From positions 50,099 to 114,098 of the forward strand of contig BCHH01000009.1 of NCBI GenBank assembly GCA_001599595.1: a DNA stretch of 64,000 nt, in the 5' to 3' direction. The translations under genes were made by a program, and so were the position numbers. A model generated the notes under the pieces. It was not told where the DNA came from, did not search any database, and saw only the letters and a program-made list of their open reading frames with translations. Source of the DNA: Beverwykella pulmonaria (lineage: Eukaryota > Ascomycota > Dothideomycetes > Pleosporales > Melanommataceae). Shown piece by piece: positions 19,216 through 31,512 of this stretch. Position 1 is the first letter of the stretch; each line of letters opens with the position of its first letter.

Positions 19216-20942
19216 ATGCTAGCCTCTCGCGCGCATGGGTCACTGCATGCAGAAGTCCAAATTCTCGAGATGAATCTGAATGGCCCTGACCCTGAGTTGC
19301 ACAATTCAAAAAGCGGCTTGCTTCGCCTTAAGGTCGAACTGGAGAAGTATCAAGACTATAGCGGTGTCAGTCAGGCACACAAATGCTTACATCAGCTTGC
19401 TCATTTGCAACAAGACGACGCACTCAGAGTCGAGCTCGATCAAGACTCATTGCGGCTCGCAGAGATCAGAGGCTTTCCTTTGGACTGGATTATGGAGCAG
19501 TACCAGATAGTGCGCCGATGGGAAAGAGCAGGCCCGAGCACCGCGCAGATGTTGCAAACTCTTGAAGCCATCTACGAGAATATGTTGAATATAGAAGCCC
19601 AGCAATCCGATTAGGCGTCACCAATTTATTGATGATAAGATATCGAAGTATAGGGGACGCAATCAATACCGAGAAATGGGTTGCTGAAGGAAAGAAACAA
19701 GATAGCCCAAGATACGCACGGGTCCAGGATGGCACAGACGAGTCCTATAACAACCTAGAACGAGTTCCATTTGCTACGACTGACCATGAAGGCGAGCTTA
19801 GAGATCTACGCGAAGAGTTGCAACAAATCCTTTGTGATATCAGGGCGGCTCCCGCTGGTTGTCTACATTTCGGGATTCTGAAGGTTACGCATATATGTGG
19901 GCCAGAATCACAAATGAATAAGTGGAAAGCCGCAGTGTTGGGAGTTCAGGGTAAATTTTTTTTAATCAAAGCACTAACTTGTGGCAAGCCAATATCAGAA
20001 GCTCGATCCGTTTCGGACCTCTTCGATCAGGTTGCGCTTTCTCAAAGAATTGAAACCTACACTGAAGCCGGATCTTTCTATATTGCTGCTAGGGAGAAAT
20101 TCAATGCCGCACAGATGCAACAACAGCTCACAACTTACTATTAGAATATGTGGAATATCGAAGATAATTCTCCCACCTCACCCTTCTTTGTACTCGCTGT
20201 CGCAAATCACGAAGCTGCGCGTGAAGTGCTCAGGATACATGGAACACATATGCAGCAAAGACTCGCCATGACATCTTTTGTAAGACTTTGGAAAAGAGGC
20301 TACGATAAAAAGGTCAGCTGCAAGAACCCATTGGAGGAATTGGTTGGTTGCTTGGATCAACTCGAGAAACTTATCGATGATGAGCGCCAAGAGCTATCTG
20401 CATTGGGACAGAAAGAAGCCATCCTCGCAAAACAAAACATGCGTCGAGACCAACATATCAACCTGATCTATGAAATTGAACCCCTATTCTTCGCATCTAC
20501 GAGGGACGGAAAGAGAATGTGGGAGTGGGTGCAGAAGAGCAAAGCTCGGAGTCTATCTGATCTGCTCGGTCTCAGAGTCAGAAGCGCCCTAGCCACGGCC
20601 CAATTGATGATACGAAAAGAAATTGAAACGCACCGACAAAGGATTCGTTCTATTGAAAGCCTTTGAGAGCTCTTAGATCTTCGACAAGGTGTGCCGGTTT
20701 CCTGGAGCAGACCAGCACAGTTGAGCAGCAGTTTCTCTGACCAACCGGGACGGCGAACGTGGTTCATCGACTGGTTCATGAATGACGGATCGATCTTCAC
20801 CACCATGGTATCAAACGACGAGGGAAAATATCTCACCTTCAAATTTGACATAACCCTTACTGAAGTTAACGAATGGATTAACGAAAACCTAAGCAAGAAA
20901 AGATCGCTCCATGGGGGCGGATCTTGTGGAGATGCCCGTTGA
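19216..20942 (+). pseudogene. TPR-CHAT protein relic
   Basis: A string of plus-strand frames at 19216-19614, 19629-20144, 20148-20666 and 20667-20942. The last three share one frame broken by stops at 20142 and 20664; the first is shifted. The content matches the region of fungal TPR-CHAT proteins where the repeats meet the caspase-like domain: MWEWVQKSKARSLSDLLGL, ELLDLRQGVPVSW, then RTWFIDWF, a Thr/Val strand, and TLTEVNEWINENL. The catalytic His/Cys half of CHAT is missing, because the frame stops just after this. The N-terminal repeats are reduced to fragments. Splicing cannot easily rescue the stops, because coding similarity continues directly across them. Confidence 0.7.
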
Positions 20943-22801
20943 GAAATATTTTTGCCATACGTAGCTACCCAATAATTGTAGCTTCTGAGCTATTCGGCTG
21001 TTTGTACAGTCCTGCTGCGTTCCCTAGACGCAATGCTCCGTCAATCTTGTGAACTTGCCTACCTTTCATCTTGGAAAAAGTAGTCTTCCAGCACCAAATG
21101 CTCATCGCCGCCCAGAGTACATGAACACAAAAGAAACTAAACAATAAATCTATTCCTTGAGACCCTATTCTGGGCGCTTGGAAGAATGCATAATGAGCAT
21201 CCCACTCCCAGCATTCCCGTGATGATTCGGAGCCTAGTATGTTGAGAAGAGAAAGCGAAATAGAGATAAAAAAGGGTATGGAATTCGATAATGTATTGCA
21301 ACTTGAATGTAGCCGGTTTATCAGTATAGGGCTGAGGGACCGTTGTCGCGCCCAGAATGATTTCAATAGGACCAGGGCGGATCGAGGACGAGCATGGAGG
21401 GTTTGGCAGACGCTATTTTATTGAACGTGTAATGATTAATGAAGTGTGTGAGAGAGAAGAAGGTGAGGAGAAGAGGGATGCTAGGAAGGATATGCGGGAC
21501 ATATGAAGAGTGAAGTTTCTACTAGTGATGATGGTGGATGGAAAGGGGAAGACACAAAAGTGTGGTTTTATATAGGACGGTTAACGCAATCCGCGATGAG
21601 AAGCAAGCTGATATCCTTTCAGAAAGACCGGAAAGGATCCTATTGTGGAGGAAAGGAGAGGACGCGGTGGAAGATACGTACTTCTAGACCTTCCTCGTTA
21701 CTAATGACACCTCCTCCTTCCGGCTAAAATTACCGAACGGAACCAGAAAATTGGTTGAGGTTAATAGAATGGTGTAGGCTTTGCAAATGGAGCATGGAAA
21801 TCTGAGGACACAGGATGACTAACCAGCAGAACAGGGTAGTACCAACAACCTGTGTATATGGGCTAACCTTTTCACACCCGAGGTAGTTCACAGGCTGCTC
21901 ATGTTCATGGAGTGGCGAAGTGTTCTGACACACACTTTGGCACGGTCAATTGTAGGCGAATGGTTGGTCCGGTCAATATTGTTTCCCTATCATCATTTCT
22001 ACCCTTTCTTCCGGTCTTTCCTTTATCCTTACCCTCATGCACCTATCTCAGCCTCCTCCTGCTTCTTTTTAGTATATACCTAAGTGCACCACTGACTATG
22101 TGCAGACTGGCTTCCGCGCCACTAGTGCGTACATAATCAAAAGTGGTGAGTTCGCTATGCAGGCCGATATGACCATGGCCAAGATGCGGATGCTCGAAAA
22201 TGAGTCGGCCGAGCAGCGGGAATGGGTAATAGATATATGACAAACAGACTTGATAAATGGAGCAGGATCGAAGCCGTCACAAAACCCTCTCGTCGTCATA
22301 GCATCACATCACGAGTGCATTCAAAAGAAAGATATTTTTGAAATGTTTGAATAGAGTTTACCATCAGCCGACAGGTATCCACATCAACCCCCCAATCTAA
22401 AGTAGTCGTGCTCTCGAAAACGACTAGATCATAAATCGTGAACACGTATCCATCCCACCATCCCAATGCAATAATAGCCCGGACGCTCTATGCATTAGAT
22501 ATATTGGACGCTCGAAAGACACAACACCGATAACACCAGATGCTTCCGAGACGCCTCGCTTCATGATGGAATGACAGAGTTCCCAATAAACCCCAGCCAA
22601 AATTTGCCAGTTTCCGAGAGTGATGTGGAGGTGCATGGACCGCGTCACATACCCAAACGAGATAGATACTTACCAACTTACCGGTGCGCGTAGAGTTGGG
22701 TGAACAGCTCCGTTGCGCAAGCCGTACATGTTTATTAATTATTAATTGTAAGCCCACTGCTTCCTTCTTCCTCTTCACTTCGTCATTCCTTCATTCCTGC
22801 C
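20943..22801. other. Gene-free region, about 1.9 kb
   Basis: No supported gene. A minus-strand frame at 20965-21366 encodes two hydrophobic stretches but has no ATG near its start and no family I know. GA-rich tracts occur around 21430-21520. Confidence 0.45.
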
Positions 22802-24595
22802 TTAACGAATGGTCTGCTGCTTGACAACGCTGGCCTTGGTTGAGGCAGCGCCGGCGGCAACGACGGAAGGCTGTCCGGGCTTCTTCTCAAAGATCTTCCA
22901 GAACTTGAGCGACTCATCGGCAGCGGCCGTGGCCAGCATCTGACCATCGGGGCTCAGACAGCTGTGTAGAACGCGGGACTCATGGGCCGGAACCTCCATG
23001 TTCTTCACACCAGATGGGTAGCTCCAGATGGAGAGGCTGTTGTCAGGGAAACCACCGCTGCTGACAATCTCCTTGTAGTGTGTGCTCCATCGGAGGCTGG
23101 TGACCTGGGAGTCGGTCGGGATGTGGTTAATGCGGGCACCGGTCGTGGTATTCCAGAAATAGATCTGTCGGTCGTTGGAACCACCTCCAGTAGCCAGGAG
23201 GTTTGATTGCCACGGGCACCAAGAGAGAGCCTTGACGGCAGCGCGGTGGTTGGTTTTGGTAAACTTGGGGGCGCTGAGGGAGCGGGCGTCCCAGATGTTG
23301 ACCAAATTGTCATTGCCACCAGTTGCAAGCTGAGCTCCGTCGGCGCGCCATTCCAGACCGCAGACTTCGCCAGTGTGCCCAGAGAGCTCAGCGACCTTGT
23401 GTTGAGCGACGCGGACGTCATGGTTGTAGACAAGACCGGAGCGGGCGCCGGTGGAGAGGATGTGCTTGTTCCAGCCCATGACACCAACGCGGGTCTCATG
23501 ACCGAACATGCTGCGGAGCTTCGTGCCATCCTCAACGTCCCAGATCTGGACCTCACCCGTGCCGAGGCCAACACCAACGTACGCACCATCACCTGACCAC
23601 TTCACCGAGGAGATGTAGGTGTCGGTCGGGCACTCAAGAAGAGAGGAGACAGTACCGGAGTCGGCAGACCAAACATAGACCGAACGCTCGAGGCCAATGG
23701 CGACCTGGTTGCCAGACGACCAGTCCAGAAGGTTAAGGTAGTAGTCGTCGACGAGCCCTGGGGCATCGAGGACCCGCTCGGGCGCGGAGGGAATACGACG
23801 ACGACTCTGTGCGTTAAGGCCACTAGCGGGCTTGAGGGGACGGTTGTACTGTGATCGGAGGTCAATGGGCTTCGATGACTCTGGGGGAGCAGGCTTGAAT
23901 GCGAGGATACGAGTGTTGACATTAACGCCACACGCCGATGCAAGCGATGACTGGTATGCAACGGTGTCTGGTGCGGGCTTGCCTTGGGGCTTTCCGTCCT
24001 CATCATCATCTTCAAGGCTCAGGCCTTCCAAGGACAAGATGGCATCCTCTTCCGATCCACGACCGCCCATGTCGAAAGCGCTGGCGGCATTGGCGAGAAC
24101 AGATGAGCCCTCGCCGGTTGCCGAGCTTGACTTGGGTCGCTGGTTGAGATCAAGCTTGCCTGAGCCGACATTGCAGATGGCATCGCTGGCTGTCCGGTTG
24201 GGTATGAAGCGGTCGGCGGCGTTGTAGGCAATTCGCGTCTTGGTGGGTCGGGATCGGATGGCACCATCTTTCTTAGCCTTGGCTGGTGTCTTTGATGTCG
24301 TGCCGGTTCCGGTCAACGTCCACTCTGATACACTGTGGTCGATCCGTCGCGGTGAGTTGGTGACGCGGGCGATGTTGGACTTGGGCGACTCGCGGGTGAT
24401 CTTGGAGATGGAGCGCTGAAAACGCGACATGAGGTTGCCTCCGCCATGAATAGACTCGTGTGGGCCATTCACATCGGGCGTCTGTGTTCGTGGAGTGCGG
24501 GGAGAGGGTGTCAAGGGCATCCGACCGCCAGCGGTGCGGGTGGAGAAGACCGACGAGCGGCTCTTGACCGGGGTCAAGATAGCTGGGCTGGCCAT
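22802..24595 (-). CDS. Cdc20/Fizzy-type APC/C activator, 597 aa
   Basis: Single exon starting at the first ATG (24595). It activates the anaphase-promoting complex and is the target of the spindle checkpoint. The N-terminus is Ser/Thr/Pro-rich with several SP/TP sites (for example TPSPRTPRTQTP) that could be CDK targets. The C-box DRFIPNR begins near residue 128. A Cdc20-style linker (TRILAFKPAPPE) precedes the hallmark RRRIPSAPERVLDAPGLVDDY, then seven WD40 repeats (about 280-575), with clear LLATGGG-NDRQIYFWN and LATAAADESLKFW blades. The protein ends in the Ile-Arg (IR) tail that docks on Cdc27/APC3. The RILAFKPAPPE linker favours Cdc20 over Cdh1. Confidence 0.95.
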   Translation of the reverse strand: MASPAILTPVKSRSSVFSTRTAGGRMPLTPSPRTPRTQTPDVNGPHESIHGGGNLMSRFQRSISKITRESPKSNIARVTNSPRRIDHSVSEWTLTGTGTTSKTPAKAKKDGAIRSRPTKTRIAYNAADRFIPNRTASDAICNVGSGKLDLNQRPKSSSATGEGSSVLANAASAFDMGGRGSEEDAILSLEGLSLEDDDEDGKPQGKPAPDTVAYQSSLASACGVNVNTRILAFKPAPPESSKPIDLRSQYNRPLKPASGLNAQSRRRIPSAPERVLDAPGLVDDYYLNLLDWSSGNQVAIGLERSVYVWSADSGTVSSLLECPTDTYISSVKWSGDGAYVGVGLGTGEVQIWDVEDGTKLRSMFGHETRVGVMGWNKHILSTGARSGLVYNHDVRVAQHKVAELSGHTGEVCGLEWRADGAQLATGGNDNLVNIWDARSLSAPKFTKTNHRAAVKALSWCPWQSNLLATGGGSNDRQIYFWNTTTGARINHIPTDSQVTSLRWSTHYKEIVSSGGFPDNSLSIWSYPSGVKNMEVPAHESRVLHSCLSPDGQMLATAAADESLKFWKIFEKKPGQPSVVAAGAASTKASVVKQQTIR

Positions 24596-25147
24596 GATCG
24601 AGTGAAACACTTCTATCCAGGTGTAAGTCAAATTATCATATAGTAGTGGGGTATTAGGCGTTCGTACAGTATGGTTTTAGGATTTTGCTGCTGAAATAGG
24701 ATAAATTTAGTATTATACACGGCTGTAATCGATGCTTTGAAGTATTGATTTGAAGGTATGCAGTTGGTATGTGTTGAGAGCGCGGACCTGACGTGGCCAG
24801 GAGGGCGGATATGGAGATGCAAGGTAGTTGGTGTGGAAGTCGAAATAGCAGGCGGCGGGCGACATTAAATACGCTTTGTTTACTCGGCCGCGTTGACACG
24901 GCAACGGGCACGGATCCGAGCGCTCGGCTCGGCAAGAGCGATGATGTCACGTGTCACCGCTTGCGGCTCCTTGTGAAGTTCTGCCGGCCCCCCTTCACCG
25001 CCCGCCCTCATCTCCCTTCAGACCAGTCAGCCTCAAGCTAAAAACAGTCGCTGTCAAAGAACACCCTCACACACTGCGATCGCTCCCTCGCTCCACCTTC
25101 ATGCCTTTCCGCTTTCACCCACCCGCACTGCACCTGCATTGACAACA
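24596..25147. promoter_or_regulatory. Divergent promoter, CDC20 / Kelch-BTB
   Basis: 552 bp between the two start codons. It contains a GTCACGTGTCACC site near 24944 with a CACGTG core. On the Kelch-BTB side, CT-rich sequence with CCCTCGCTCCACC-type tracts leads to the start codon, as in many fungal 5' UTRs. Confidence 0.5.
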
Positions 25148-27489
25148 ATGGCCCAGCGTGCGTTTGCTGGCTCCCTTTTCGCCGGCAGCAACCCCAACCC
25201 CAACCCCATCCCCGTCCCCATCCCCAACCCCTCGGGCAGCAGCACGCCGTCGTCAGCACTCACAGTCACTCCGTCGACGGGCGGCTCAACGAACAACAAT
25301 ACCTTCCTCATGACGGCGAGTCCAGTGCGCAACCGAAAGTCCTCGGCAGAGGGCTACAAGCCTAAAATTATCTCCACGATCGGCGCCAAGCCCGCGTGTT
25401 TAGTCAACGCCTCGGTCACCTACGTGGGCAACGAGCAGATATATGCTTTTGGTGGCTTTGACCAGTACACTGATGAGGGTGAGTGCCTACTACCTACCGG
25501 TGTTCTCAGGCGTTTGCTCCTCGGGCGCCCAGCTAACTGTGGCAGTCTACAACCACGTCCTCCGCTTGAACCTCACAACCCGCCAGTGGAATCTGGTCGA
25601 TAATTATGGCGATATCCCTGGCGTCCGGATGGGTAAGTCTGCCACATGGTAATTGCTTGTCTCGTTACAGCAGTATTGACAAGTGCACAGGCCACACGGC
25701 AAACCTCTGGCAGGGCGACAAGCTGCTAGTCTTTGGTGGCGAGAACGAGCACCGCCAGCACCTCTCCGATGTCATTGTTTTCGACCTAAAGACCGCATAT
25801 TGGACGCAGCCCGAGCTCCACGGTCCCGCTCCTCGAGGCAGAGCCCGCCATTCTGCCGTTATACACGACGAAAAGCTGTACATTAGCGGAGGGCAAACCG
25901 GGCATGACAGCGTGTTGGACGATATCTGCTACCTTGATCTGAAGACATGGACCTGGTCCCGCACGTGGAAGTTTGTACCCAGATATGACCATGCGAGCTG
26001 GATCTGGAACGGTCGAATCTGGATCTTTGGTGGAATCAACGAGGATATGGAGAAGAGCAACGAAATTTGGTGGCTTGATCTTCGTGGAAGCCCCGGGTTT
26101 GAAAATGCCATAACCTATGGATCTGGTGATCGACAGCTCGTGTCTGCCCGACATCGTTTCCCGAATCCCCCATCTGGTCAACTCGTAACTGGCAGTACTG
26201 GGTACACCGCTAATTCCAGCGTCCAGTCCTATCCGAGTTCCATGGCGGCAGTAAGGTCTCCATACATTGCTCCCGGCTCCATCTCTTCTCTGAAGTTCCA
26301 TTCGAGCCCAAATCTTCCCTCTCAAGCTGCAGGCATGCATTTCCATGTCTTCTCCTCCGGATGCATGCTCGACTTCGTTACCCCAGCTGAGCTCAGCTGT
26401 GAAACTAGTCTTTCCAGCTTAGAACTTGACAGCCTTCGGTGGCAAAAGCTGGCTGATGGCAAAGACCTGTTTCTTCCAAACTACCGCTGGCATTACTGCA
26501 CAGTCAATGCGGAAGGCACACATGCATGGCTTCTTGGTAGTCCAGTGGAGCCTTCGGCTGACGGGAATGGTGTCACTGGCAGTGAATATCTCAGCGACGT
26601 CCTAGCCATTGATCTCCGCAAGTACGGCATCCTCGGGAACGATCTCGCAGCTGACTCGCGGACTAAGATTCCATCTTCCGATGCGAATGTCTCCTCGCAC
26701 CTGACGGGTATTGGAGCTGATCTGTCTTTGACTTTTGATCAAGCTCCTGACACTGGTAGTGGTGCGGACTTCATCATCACTGCAGACCCTGACGATACGG
26801 ATTACGATGCAGCATCACCCGCGACGGAGACAGGCTCCTCGTCTAACATCTCAGCACCAGCCTCTCGACCTATTCACGTTCACAAACTCATTCTACACGC
26901 TCGCTGGCCACACTTTGCACGACTTTGGAGTGCTCAGATGGCAGAGTTCCACTCAAAGAAGATGCACATTCCCGAACCCTATTCGGCTGTCCGGGCCTTC
27001 TTATTCTACCTATATACGGACAGTATTGCATCAAATCCGCAGAATGGACCAAGTCTCACCGATGTTGCCGGAATGCTTGTGATGGCCAACATTTACGATA
27101 TGCCCCGCCTCCGACTTCTCTGTGTCAACCGCCTAGGCCGAGAACTTGATGTTGAGCACGCCGCCATCATCTGGGAGCGAGCTGCTACAGCCAACGAAGA
27201 ATGGCTGAGGCGCCGCGCTGCCGCGTTTTGTCTCCACAACTGGGGCCGAATCGTCCGCACTGCTGGCTTTAGGAGCCTGAGTCATGGTAGCATCATCGAT
27301 CTTTGCAGTGAAACAGATACGGAAGCCAGGGTCTTAGGGGGGGAAGAACTAGAGTTGATAGGACAACTTAGCAGGCCTTTCGGTGCGGCGAGCAACCGGA
27401 AGAGGAGCCTGGGTAGTGCAGGAGTAATTGCTGCGGGTGATGAGGAGCCCGAGGAAGATGCCGACGACGATGGCATGGATGTCAACTAG
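25148..27489 (+). CDS. Kelch-repeat and BTB/POZ domain protein, 738 aa
   Basis: Three exons, 25148-25478, 25546-25632 and 25691-27489 (2217 bp), both introns GT-AG with CTAAC/TTGAC branch points. The N-terminus has a low-complexity Asn-Pro run (NPNPNPIPVPIPNPSG). Kelch blades follow from about residue 80 to 330 (IYAFGGFDQY, KLLVFGGENEHRQHLSDVIVFDL, KLYISGGQTG, IWIFGGINEDME). The C-terminal BTB fold (about 560-690) begins HVHKLILHARWPHFARLW and includes VRAFLFYLYTDSI. An acidic tail ends the protein. The order resembles fission-yeast Ral2-like proteins that act upstream of Ras, but that orthology is a guess; a Cullin-3 adaptor role is also possible. Confidence 0.88.
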
Positions 27490-28848
27490 AAGATATTTTC
27501 TTGCTATTCTCTCCTTTTCATGATCAGTTTTAACGGCTTGGACAGGCATATTGGCGCGGCGTCTGGGACTGGGTCACATTCTCTGAAAAAGTGAAAAAAA
27601 CACTTGGGTCTTTTCATCGTCTGTTATCCTTCTCTTTTATGCTGGATTTGCGGATCTTTTTCAAAGATGGCATTGCGCAGGAGTTAGTTATGGGATATTT
27701 TTTGATCTGGTAAGGACTGGCGGCGCCTCTCCACTATTGTAAATTTCATGATGCATGAACTGGAGATCATAGCTAGCGGTCGCATGCTTTGATGGTGGAG
27801 ACGACATGTACCCGCACCCGAGGCATTGGGTGGATGACTTGATGTGGACTTTTTAGGAACTGCGATAGATAGATGAGTACAATACGAATCTTTACGCTGT
27901 GCAAGGAAGTCAGGAATGTACATTAACCTTCACCCAGATCTCGATTTGCTTTCGCCATTTCCTAATATCCGGTCCACTTACAGTCTGACATCCACTGCTT
28001 ATACAAGAGCAATTGTGCCCAAGTTTTGTTCGCACCGAAGCCGCAGTATCTACCGCCTGTTCCCACGTCCAGGAGAATAACAGGGTGGCAGACAGATGAA
28101 CCTTCAGGAGACTACCAAAAGCCTGTTAGCAGATACACTGTTGCTTAGTCAAGGAAAGATCTTCGCTCCCTATTATTCTCCTCGGGTATGTGACCATGCG
28201 GTAGGTGCACTAGAGATTTGCTGGCCAGATACATGGGCGACTCCCCTGCAACGAGCCGGCTCGCTTCAACATCATATCGTGGAGGTGTCTAATATGAGTC
28301 GGTTGGGGGTAAAGAGGGAAGGGAGCTGCAAACACAATAGGTTCGAAATTCATATGTGGAGTTGAGCAATTTATAGATAGAAAAGAGAAAGAATGATCCT
28401 AGGACAGAACACTAGCATATCACACTTAACTACCATTTTGTGCGAATATCAAGGGCAGCCATGCGCAAGAAAAATGTGGCTTTTATGGGTTCAGTATCAT
28501 TGCAACTTAAAGCGTGTAGCGATCAGATATTAAAAGCGTAAGGGTGGACGGGGAAATAGTGTGAAAATTGCAGGTTCTAGGATGCTTTGCTTCATTGTCA
28601 CTTTGTGCAGACTATTAACAAGAGTTCTGGAGCCAATGCTGCTTGGGTTCACAAGTTCAACCACATGCGAATGATATTGCGATAACATTAAAAACGAATC
28701 CAAACATCCACGATTTGAATGTTCAAGGGTGCGTATGTATCCGTCGCAATTTCGAGCTTTCTTGTTCAGGCGGAATCCATCCAACCTGTGCCATGGGCCA
28801 TCTACAGCCGTCAGTGATGCGTTTAAGAATGGACGATTACAGAAAGAG
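27490..28848. other. Gene-free region, about 1.36 kb
   Basis: 3' flanks of the Kelch-BTB and Zn2Cys6 genes. No convincing coding sequence; the plus-strand frame at 28096-28365 lacks recognisable features. Confidence 0.5.
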
Positions 28849-30260
28849 CTACCTTATCATCACTCTGTATTCCACATCCAAAACCTCGTAGATGCCCGAT
28901 AGCACATGTGCCGTCCAGCCTCTGATATACCTGTCTTCCGTAAGCCAAACCGAGGACTTGAATAAGATGTCAGTAACTGCTTACCACAGTCTCTCCATAT
29001 CCCCCAACAAGACTGTAAAGTACGCATATATAATCAGCGGAATAGGATCATAACTCTGCAGCCTGAGAAGAAACTCCTCCTCACTCTTATATAGCCACTC
29101 AAACACCAACAGCAACTCCGACTCCGCGCCCCCATACCTCCCTCGATAGCACCTCATGAGCAAATCCACATTCTTCAAGTTAGCATCGCGTTCCGCCTCA
29201 CTTCTAGAAACATGCTCAGCCCACTCCCTCAACTCCGTAATCGCCTTCTCAAACAGCGGCGCATCTCTATACTGTGGCAACGGCCGCTCGGGAATCTTAA
29301 CACGCTTGTACTCAGTGCTCATAATCTCGCGTGTGGTGCGAATACCGCGGAACATGATGAGCCATTCCGAGCGTCCACTCTCGCCAAACGCAAGATACTC
29401 GCCGGGTCGCGGGCCGCGCGCCCAGACGATGCAGCAAATTAGTTGGACAGACATGCAGACTGCGTGGCAGTTTTCAGCGCTGATGTTGGCAAGTTCAGCA
29501 GTTACGGAGGGGAGGGCGATGTCGTAATGGTGGTCTGCGAGGGCGATGTATTCGTCACGGCGCTCTGGGCGTGAGTATGCTAGGTGGAGCGCTGTAAAGG
29601 CGAAGATGAGGTGGAGAATATGGTGGTGGATGAAGCCAAGTTGTGTGATGTCCTTAGAAAGGTCAGCATGGACTTGATTATCGACCCACTGTTTAGCATT
29701 ATTGTATCTTGACTTTTTTCGCCTCATCGTCTCAGATTTCCAATTAGGAAATGAAAGATTGTTAGCAGATCACTCACAGATTGCCAAAATACAGCGCCTG
29801 AAGACCACACGGAAAGAGACTGACACGTCGACGTTGTCCAGTGGTACGTGAGCTCAATATCCGAAACATTCAGACTTCTACTACACCCCCCTTTGTCTCC
29901 CGGAGCAATCCCATAATTCAGTTCAACATTTCCAAGATAGTCGCATTTGAGCTTGCGTTTCTTGCAACTTATGCACTGCGGCTTGCCTTCGTCGCACTTG
30001 CACAAGCACCTTAGTATCGCTATTTATAAGCAAATTGGTACAAAGTAGTGACGTACCTTTATCCTCCTAGCCTTGCAATTCCGACATCCGTGCCTCGACT
30101 TGCGATGTGCCTTCCTCTTAATTGCCTTCCCATCGTTCCCTCTCTCTGCTGTGCCATCTCTTGCGCCCCCGTCGTCTGTACTCGGAGACAAGTTACCAAA
30201 TCCGCCCCTGCTGCTGGTGGCTCTCGCCGTGCTATTCGATATAGGAGACTCTTCATCCAT
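28849..30260 (-). CDS. Zn2Cys6 binuclear-cluster transcription factor, 402 aa
   Basis: Four exons, 30057-30260, 29778-29996, 28985-29688 and 28849-28930, total 1209 bp. The DNA-binding cluster is split by the first intron: Cys59, Cys62, Cys69, Cys76, Cys79 and Cys86 (CRNCKARRIK then CDEGKPQCISCKKRKLKC), preceded by a basic KRKAHRKSRHG stretch. Residues after about 105 match the sterol-regulator-type fungal TF family: DIELTYHWTTSTC, then FWQSW and HHHILHLIFAFTALHLAYS. There is no long middle homology region, so the protein is short for its class. The 89-bp third-exon acceptor (CAG before TGG) was chosen because it restores family spacing. It lies about 1.25 kb from the CoA-transferase gene; a regulatory link is inference. 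Confidence 0.82.
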
Positions 30261-31512
30261 AACGTTGGCGATGGACGTACAGGATAAGAAAATGGATGGG
30301 GCGTATGGGATACGAGGGTTGTCGTATTTGTAGATGGGAACGAACGCGTGGCGATCGCAAGTTATGCCGGTTTGGGCTAGTGGAAGGATGCTGCGATGAT
30401 CCTTGGTGGATGGGGCCGAAGCGGAATCTGCCTGCTAAAATATGACAATTGAAGTTGGATGCGGGTTTTGGATGACATATGAATGGAGGGGTAATTAATG
30501 CTGCTTAACTTTGCTTGAATAATTCCAAGAAGCAGAGTCTGTTTATTCAACCCGGATTCTGTGCTGCTCATTGCGTACTCCACGTCTTATTTCAGTATCT
30601 ACATTAACTTTATCAAACCCCCTATATGGAGCTATGGGTGCCTAGACATCATATAAGCCGCCTAAGGACATAAGGTGTCTAAACTGGACCGTAAAACCCG
30701 AATGCATCCCCTGACCCAAAAGAGTTTGCCATCCGTGACGGTACTATCTAACACCACGCCGGATCTCGACCGTCCCATATTGTGCTTCTAGCGCACAACG
30801 CCCACATTTGACTTCTCCTCGAATAGTAGGATCCTCGGGTGCTATGGCATCCATATCAACACAATCGCACACATTGTCAACACGACCCTTCAAGCCTAGT
30901 GTCTTTTTCTCGCAAGGGCATTCTGTCATCACGACGGCATCCCTCTCCCTGAATACAAGATCGAAGAGCGTCTCTAGAGTATGATAGTGGGCGAATCACG
31001 CGGCTATCTGTTTGAAGTCTCTCCTTATGGGCAGGACCTCATCTCGGTTCGCGTCGTACCTTTACATCTTAAAAACAGTACCAAGTATCTCAGCAGACGT
31101 CTCAGCCGGTGACAATTCGTCGTCACGGAGCGCGGAATTCTGGGCCTTGTGCCGGAAGGCTGTGCGCAGCTGGGTATGAATATCATTATTCTGTTTGGAT
31201 GTTCGATTCCTGTGTTGATGAAGAAGTAAAACAGGCGTTATCAGCTAGGGTTGCCGAATTTTAGGCAGGGCTAGATGAAAGAGGAGATTTTTTGAGGGGA
31301 TGAGGATGAATGAGGAGATTATGGAGAGGGTATTGAAAAAGGACTCTTTGAGATTCAGTAGGCGCACGAGCGGTTGAGTACGTTTTCTCTTAGAACGCAC
31401 ATTCCCAACAGCAACTTACAAACCTCGGTAGGAAGTTTATCTTTTCTTTCAAACCAACAAGAACAACTATCTACGACGGTACTTAATCCTTCCTGAATCC
31501 AATCCTGCGTTA
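30261..31512. other. Gene-free region, about 1.25 kb
   Basis: Upstream of the Zn2Cys6 gene and 3' of the CoA-transferase. A minus-strand frame at 30744-30932 encodes a Cys-rich fragment (ECPCEKK, CDCVD, CGRC) that I cannot place. It follows a GTGACGGTACT string also seen at the LTR-like start near 14127, so it may be transposon-derived. Confidence 0.4.

Noticed and set aside
20965..21366. 133-codon minus-strand frame with hydrophobic segments
   Set aside because: No ATG near its beginning, no splice-linked neighbours and no recognisable family.
23207..23596. 129-codon plus-strand frame
   Set aside because: Shadow of the WD40 region of CDC20 on the opposite strand.
30744..30932. Cys-rich minus-strand fragment as a small zinc-finger gene
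   Set aside because: Only 62 codons, no matching family pattern, no partner exon, and close to a possible LTR-like string.
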